Below are positions 17,893 through 18,985 of a stretch of 18,985 nucleotides of DNA, in pieces. The position numbers were made by a program, and so were the translations under genes. Source of the stretch: Vairimorpha apis BRL 01 (lineage: Eukaryota; Microsporidia; Nosematidae); NCBI GenBank assembly GCA_000447185.1, contig KE647157.1, forward strand, positions 1-18,985. Reading direction: 5' to 3'. The notes below the pieces were generated by a model. It was not told the origin of the DNA. It ran no database searches and worked only from the letters and a program-made list of their open reading frames with translations. Position 1 is the stretch's first letter; every line of letters begins with the position of its first letter.

Positions 17893-17896
17893 CCCC
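17893..17896 (+). promoter_or_regulatory. CCCC start-proximal motif of the proteasome subunit locus
   Basis: TTTCACCCCAATTTATC precedes ATG at 17905 with an 8-nt spacer, matching the intact genes of the window. Confidence 0.6.
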
Positions 17897-17904
17897 AATT
17901 TATC

Positions 17905-18566
17905 ATGGAATATGACAATGCACAAGGTGTTTTCAGTCCCGATGGTAGACTTTTTCCTGTAGAATATGCTCAACAAGCTAGTGAACAAGGATCATTAGTG
18001 TTTTAGCGGTGATTCAGAGAAAGTTTGTGTAAGTATAGAAAATGAAAAGCCATAATAAGATGTTGATTGAACAAAACAAGCTGCATAAAATCGATGATGG
18101 AATATTTTATACATACTCTGGCTTAGAACCTGATGCTTTTAAAGATTTTACAACATGCTATTCTTATATGTAGAAATTATAAACTAAAAAACAGGTGAAG
18201 ATATTTCTATTGAAAAAACTAGCGTATGACCTAAGTGTATATAAACAAGCATATACTGTTAACGCATCTATGAGACCATTTGGTGTGAGAAGTATAATAC
18301 TTAACAATACTAACGTGTTTATAGTTGAACCAGACGGTAATTTTAGTGAATATAAATGCGGGGCTGTTGGGCAAAGAAGTGTCAAAATTTGTGAATATTT
18401 AGAGAAATGCGAAAGTGATGACATAATTTACAGAAGTGTCAGTGGATTAGGATTGATCGTTCAAAGTGATAAAAATAAAATAAAAAGTTTTATTGTTGAT
18501 AAATGTGGAATTAAGGAAGTAGATGAAGAAATAGTTAAAGATATTATTAAAAGTGTATCTGTTTAA
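17905..18566 (+). pseudogene. Proteasome alpha-type subunit, broken by frameshifts
   Basis: Alpha subunits form the outer rings and gate of the 20S proteasome. The start, MEYDNAQGVFSPDGRLFPVE followed by YAQQA, is the alpha N-terminal signature (YD..FSPDGRL.QVEYA). Frame changes follow at T4 18001-18004, near 18045-18048, near 18160-18185 and at A6 18213-18218. Across frames one can still read SGDSEKVCVSIENEK, LHKIDDGIFYTYSGLEPDA, CRNYKLK, and a final open stretch with YTVNASMRPFGVRSIIL and EPDGNFSEYKCGAVGQRSVK. Total length is about 220 codons, normal for microsporidian alpha subunits. YAQ.A..QGS and the RPFG...DP.G...A.GQ...S blocks look most like alpha4 (Pre6/PSMA7), but the subtype is uncertain. 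An essential protein broken this way suggests another intact copy, or sequence error. Confidence 0.8.
18195..18566 (+). pseudogene. C-terminal open segment of the broken proteasome alpha subunit
   Basis: This 123-codon frame starts at an ATG-less or accidental position inside the helix before the MRPFG block and runs to the natural stop. Its first few residues (KIFLLK) are out of frame with the ancestral protein, which read GEDISIEK before the A6 run at 18213-18218. From LAYDLSVYKQAY onward it is ordinary alpha-subunit sequence, with its last residues (KDIIKSVSV) forming the usual C-terminal helix. Confidence 0.7.
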
Positions 18567-18985
18567 TAATGAAAATATTGTTGTAAATTTAAAAATGAAA
18601 CTTTTTTTAATATTTATTTTTTTAATAAAAAATTTATTTGATTAAAATATCACAGATTTTGACATTTTATTATAATATAGTACTTTTTGATTTAACTTTT
18701 TTTAAAAATTGTAAAAAAATAATAAGTATAATTAGTTTATTTAAATGTTTACAGATTAGTGAATATGAATAAAATATCAATTTTAAAATTATTATTTACC
18801 AACTTTTGTAAAAAATAATAATGTGTGATTTCATTATTTGTTTAATGATTTAAAAATTACAGTATATTTAATTATAATTTCTTATAAAATTTAAAATCAT
18901 TATTAATTTTATGATAATTCAAAAATAAATTTGAAAAATTTATTACGAATAAAACTTGAAATACATTTTTTAAAGGTTTTGAAAA
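18567..18985. other. Right-edge A+T-rich sequence, nothing recognised
   Basis: About 420 bases without a supported gene, RNA gene or repeat. Confidence 0.5.

Noticed and set aside
18164..18424. 86-codon minus-strand frame
   Set aside because: Opposite recognised proteasome alpha sequence.
1..18985. tRNA, rRNA, CRISPR, insertion sequence or phage features
   Set aside because: No tRNA B-box (GGTTCRA) on either strand, no spaced direct repeats, and no bacterial gene or ribosome-binding site was seen.
1..18985. A bacterial A/T-rich endosymbiont as source
   Set aside because: Proteasome alpha subunit, Sgs1-type acidic RecQ, PETKG sugar porter and CCC start motifs point to a microsporidium; bacterial gene order and Shine-Dalgarno sites are absent.

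Overview
The window looks like nuclear DNA of a microsporidium, an obligate intracellular parasite related to fungi. It is extremely A+T rich. Its genes are short and intronless. The recognisable products are eukaryotic: a BLM/Sgs1-type RecQ helicase, S-adenosylmethionine synthetase, a sugar-porter transporter, an NAD kinase and a proteasome alpha subunit. A CCC or CCCC run sits 5-15 nt upstream of seven start codons, a start-proximal signal known from microsporidian genomes. There are no bacterial ribosome-binding sites or operons. I cannot name the species. A Nosema/Vairimorpha-like lineage is a guess from base composition and from the spacing and decay of genes.

Layout, left to right. (1) 1-219 (+): 3' end of a gene with a Tyr/Asn-rich tail. 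(2) 1104-3382 (-): SGS1-like RecQ helicase interrupted by five frameshifts at A/T runs. (3) 3471-3638 (-): 55-residue protein whose start is set by a CCC motif. (4) 3906-4551 (-): decayed remnant of an unidentified gene. (5) 5448-6744 (-): lineage-specific, probably secreted or membrane protein, frameshifted. (6) 6745-8561: long gap holding what may be a decayed Harbinger-type transposase. (7) 8562-9817 (-): Cys-rich protein with two C-terminal membrane segments, one frameshift. (8) 10367-11518 (-): intact SAM synthetase. (9) 11688-11948 (+): small protein. (10) 12393-13535 (-): intact sugar transporter. (11) 13889-14773 (-): intact polytopic membrane protein. (12) 15435-16058 (-): intact soluble hypothetical protein. 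(13) 16890-17600 (+): broken NAD kinase. (14) 17905-18566 (+): broken proteasome alpha subunit.

The genes do not form one pathway. What unites the window is its state of preservation. Four genes of about 0.6-1.15 kb are perfectly open, while five others are broken, nearly always by single-base gains or losses in A or T runs, with the protein sequence on either side still well conserved. This is either genuine pseudogenisation of selected genes, possibly redundant copies, or patchy sequencing error at homopolymers. The intact neighbours argue against uniform error but do not settle the question. Several long gaps show no gene, RNA gene or array that I can recognise.
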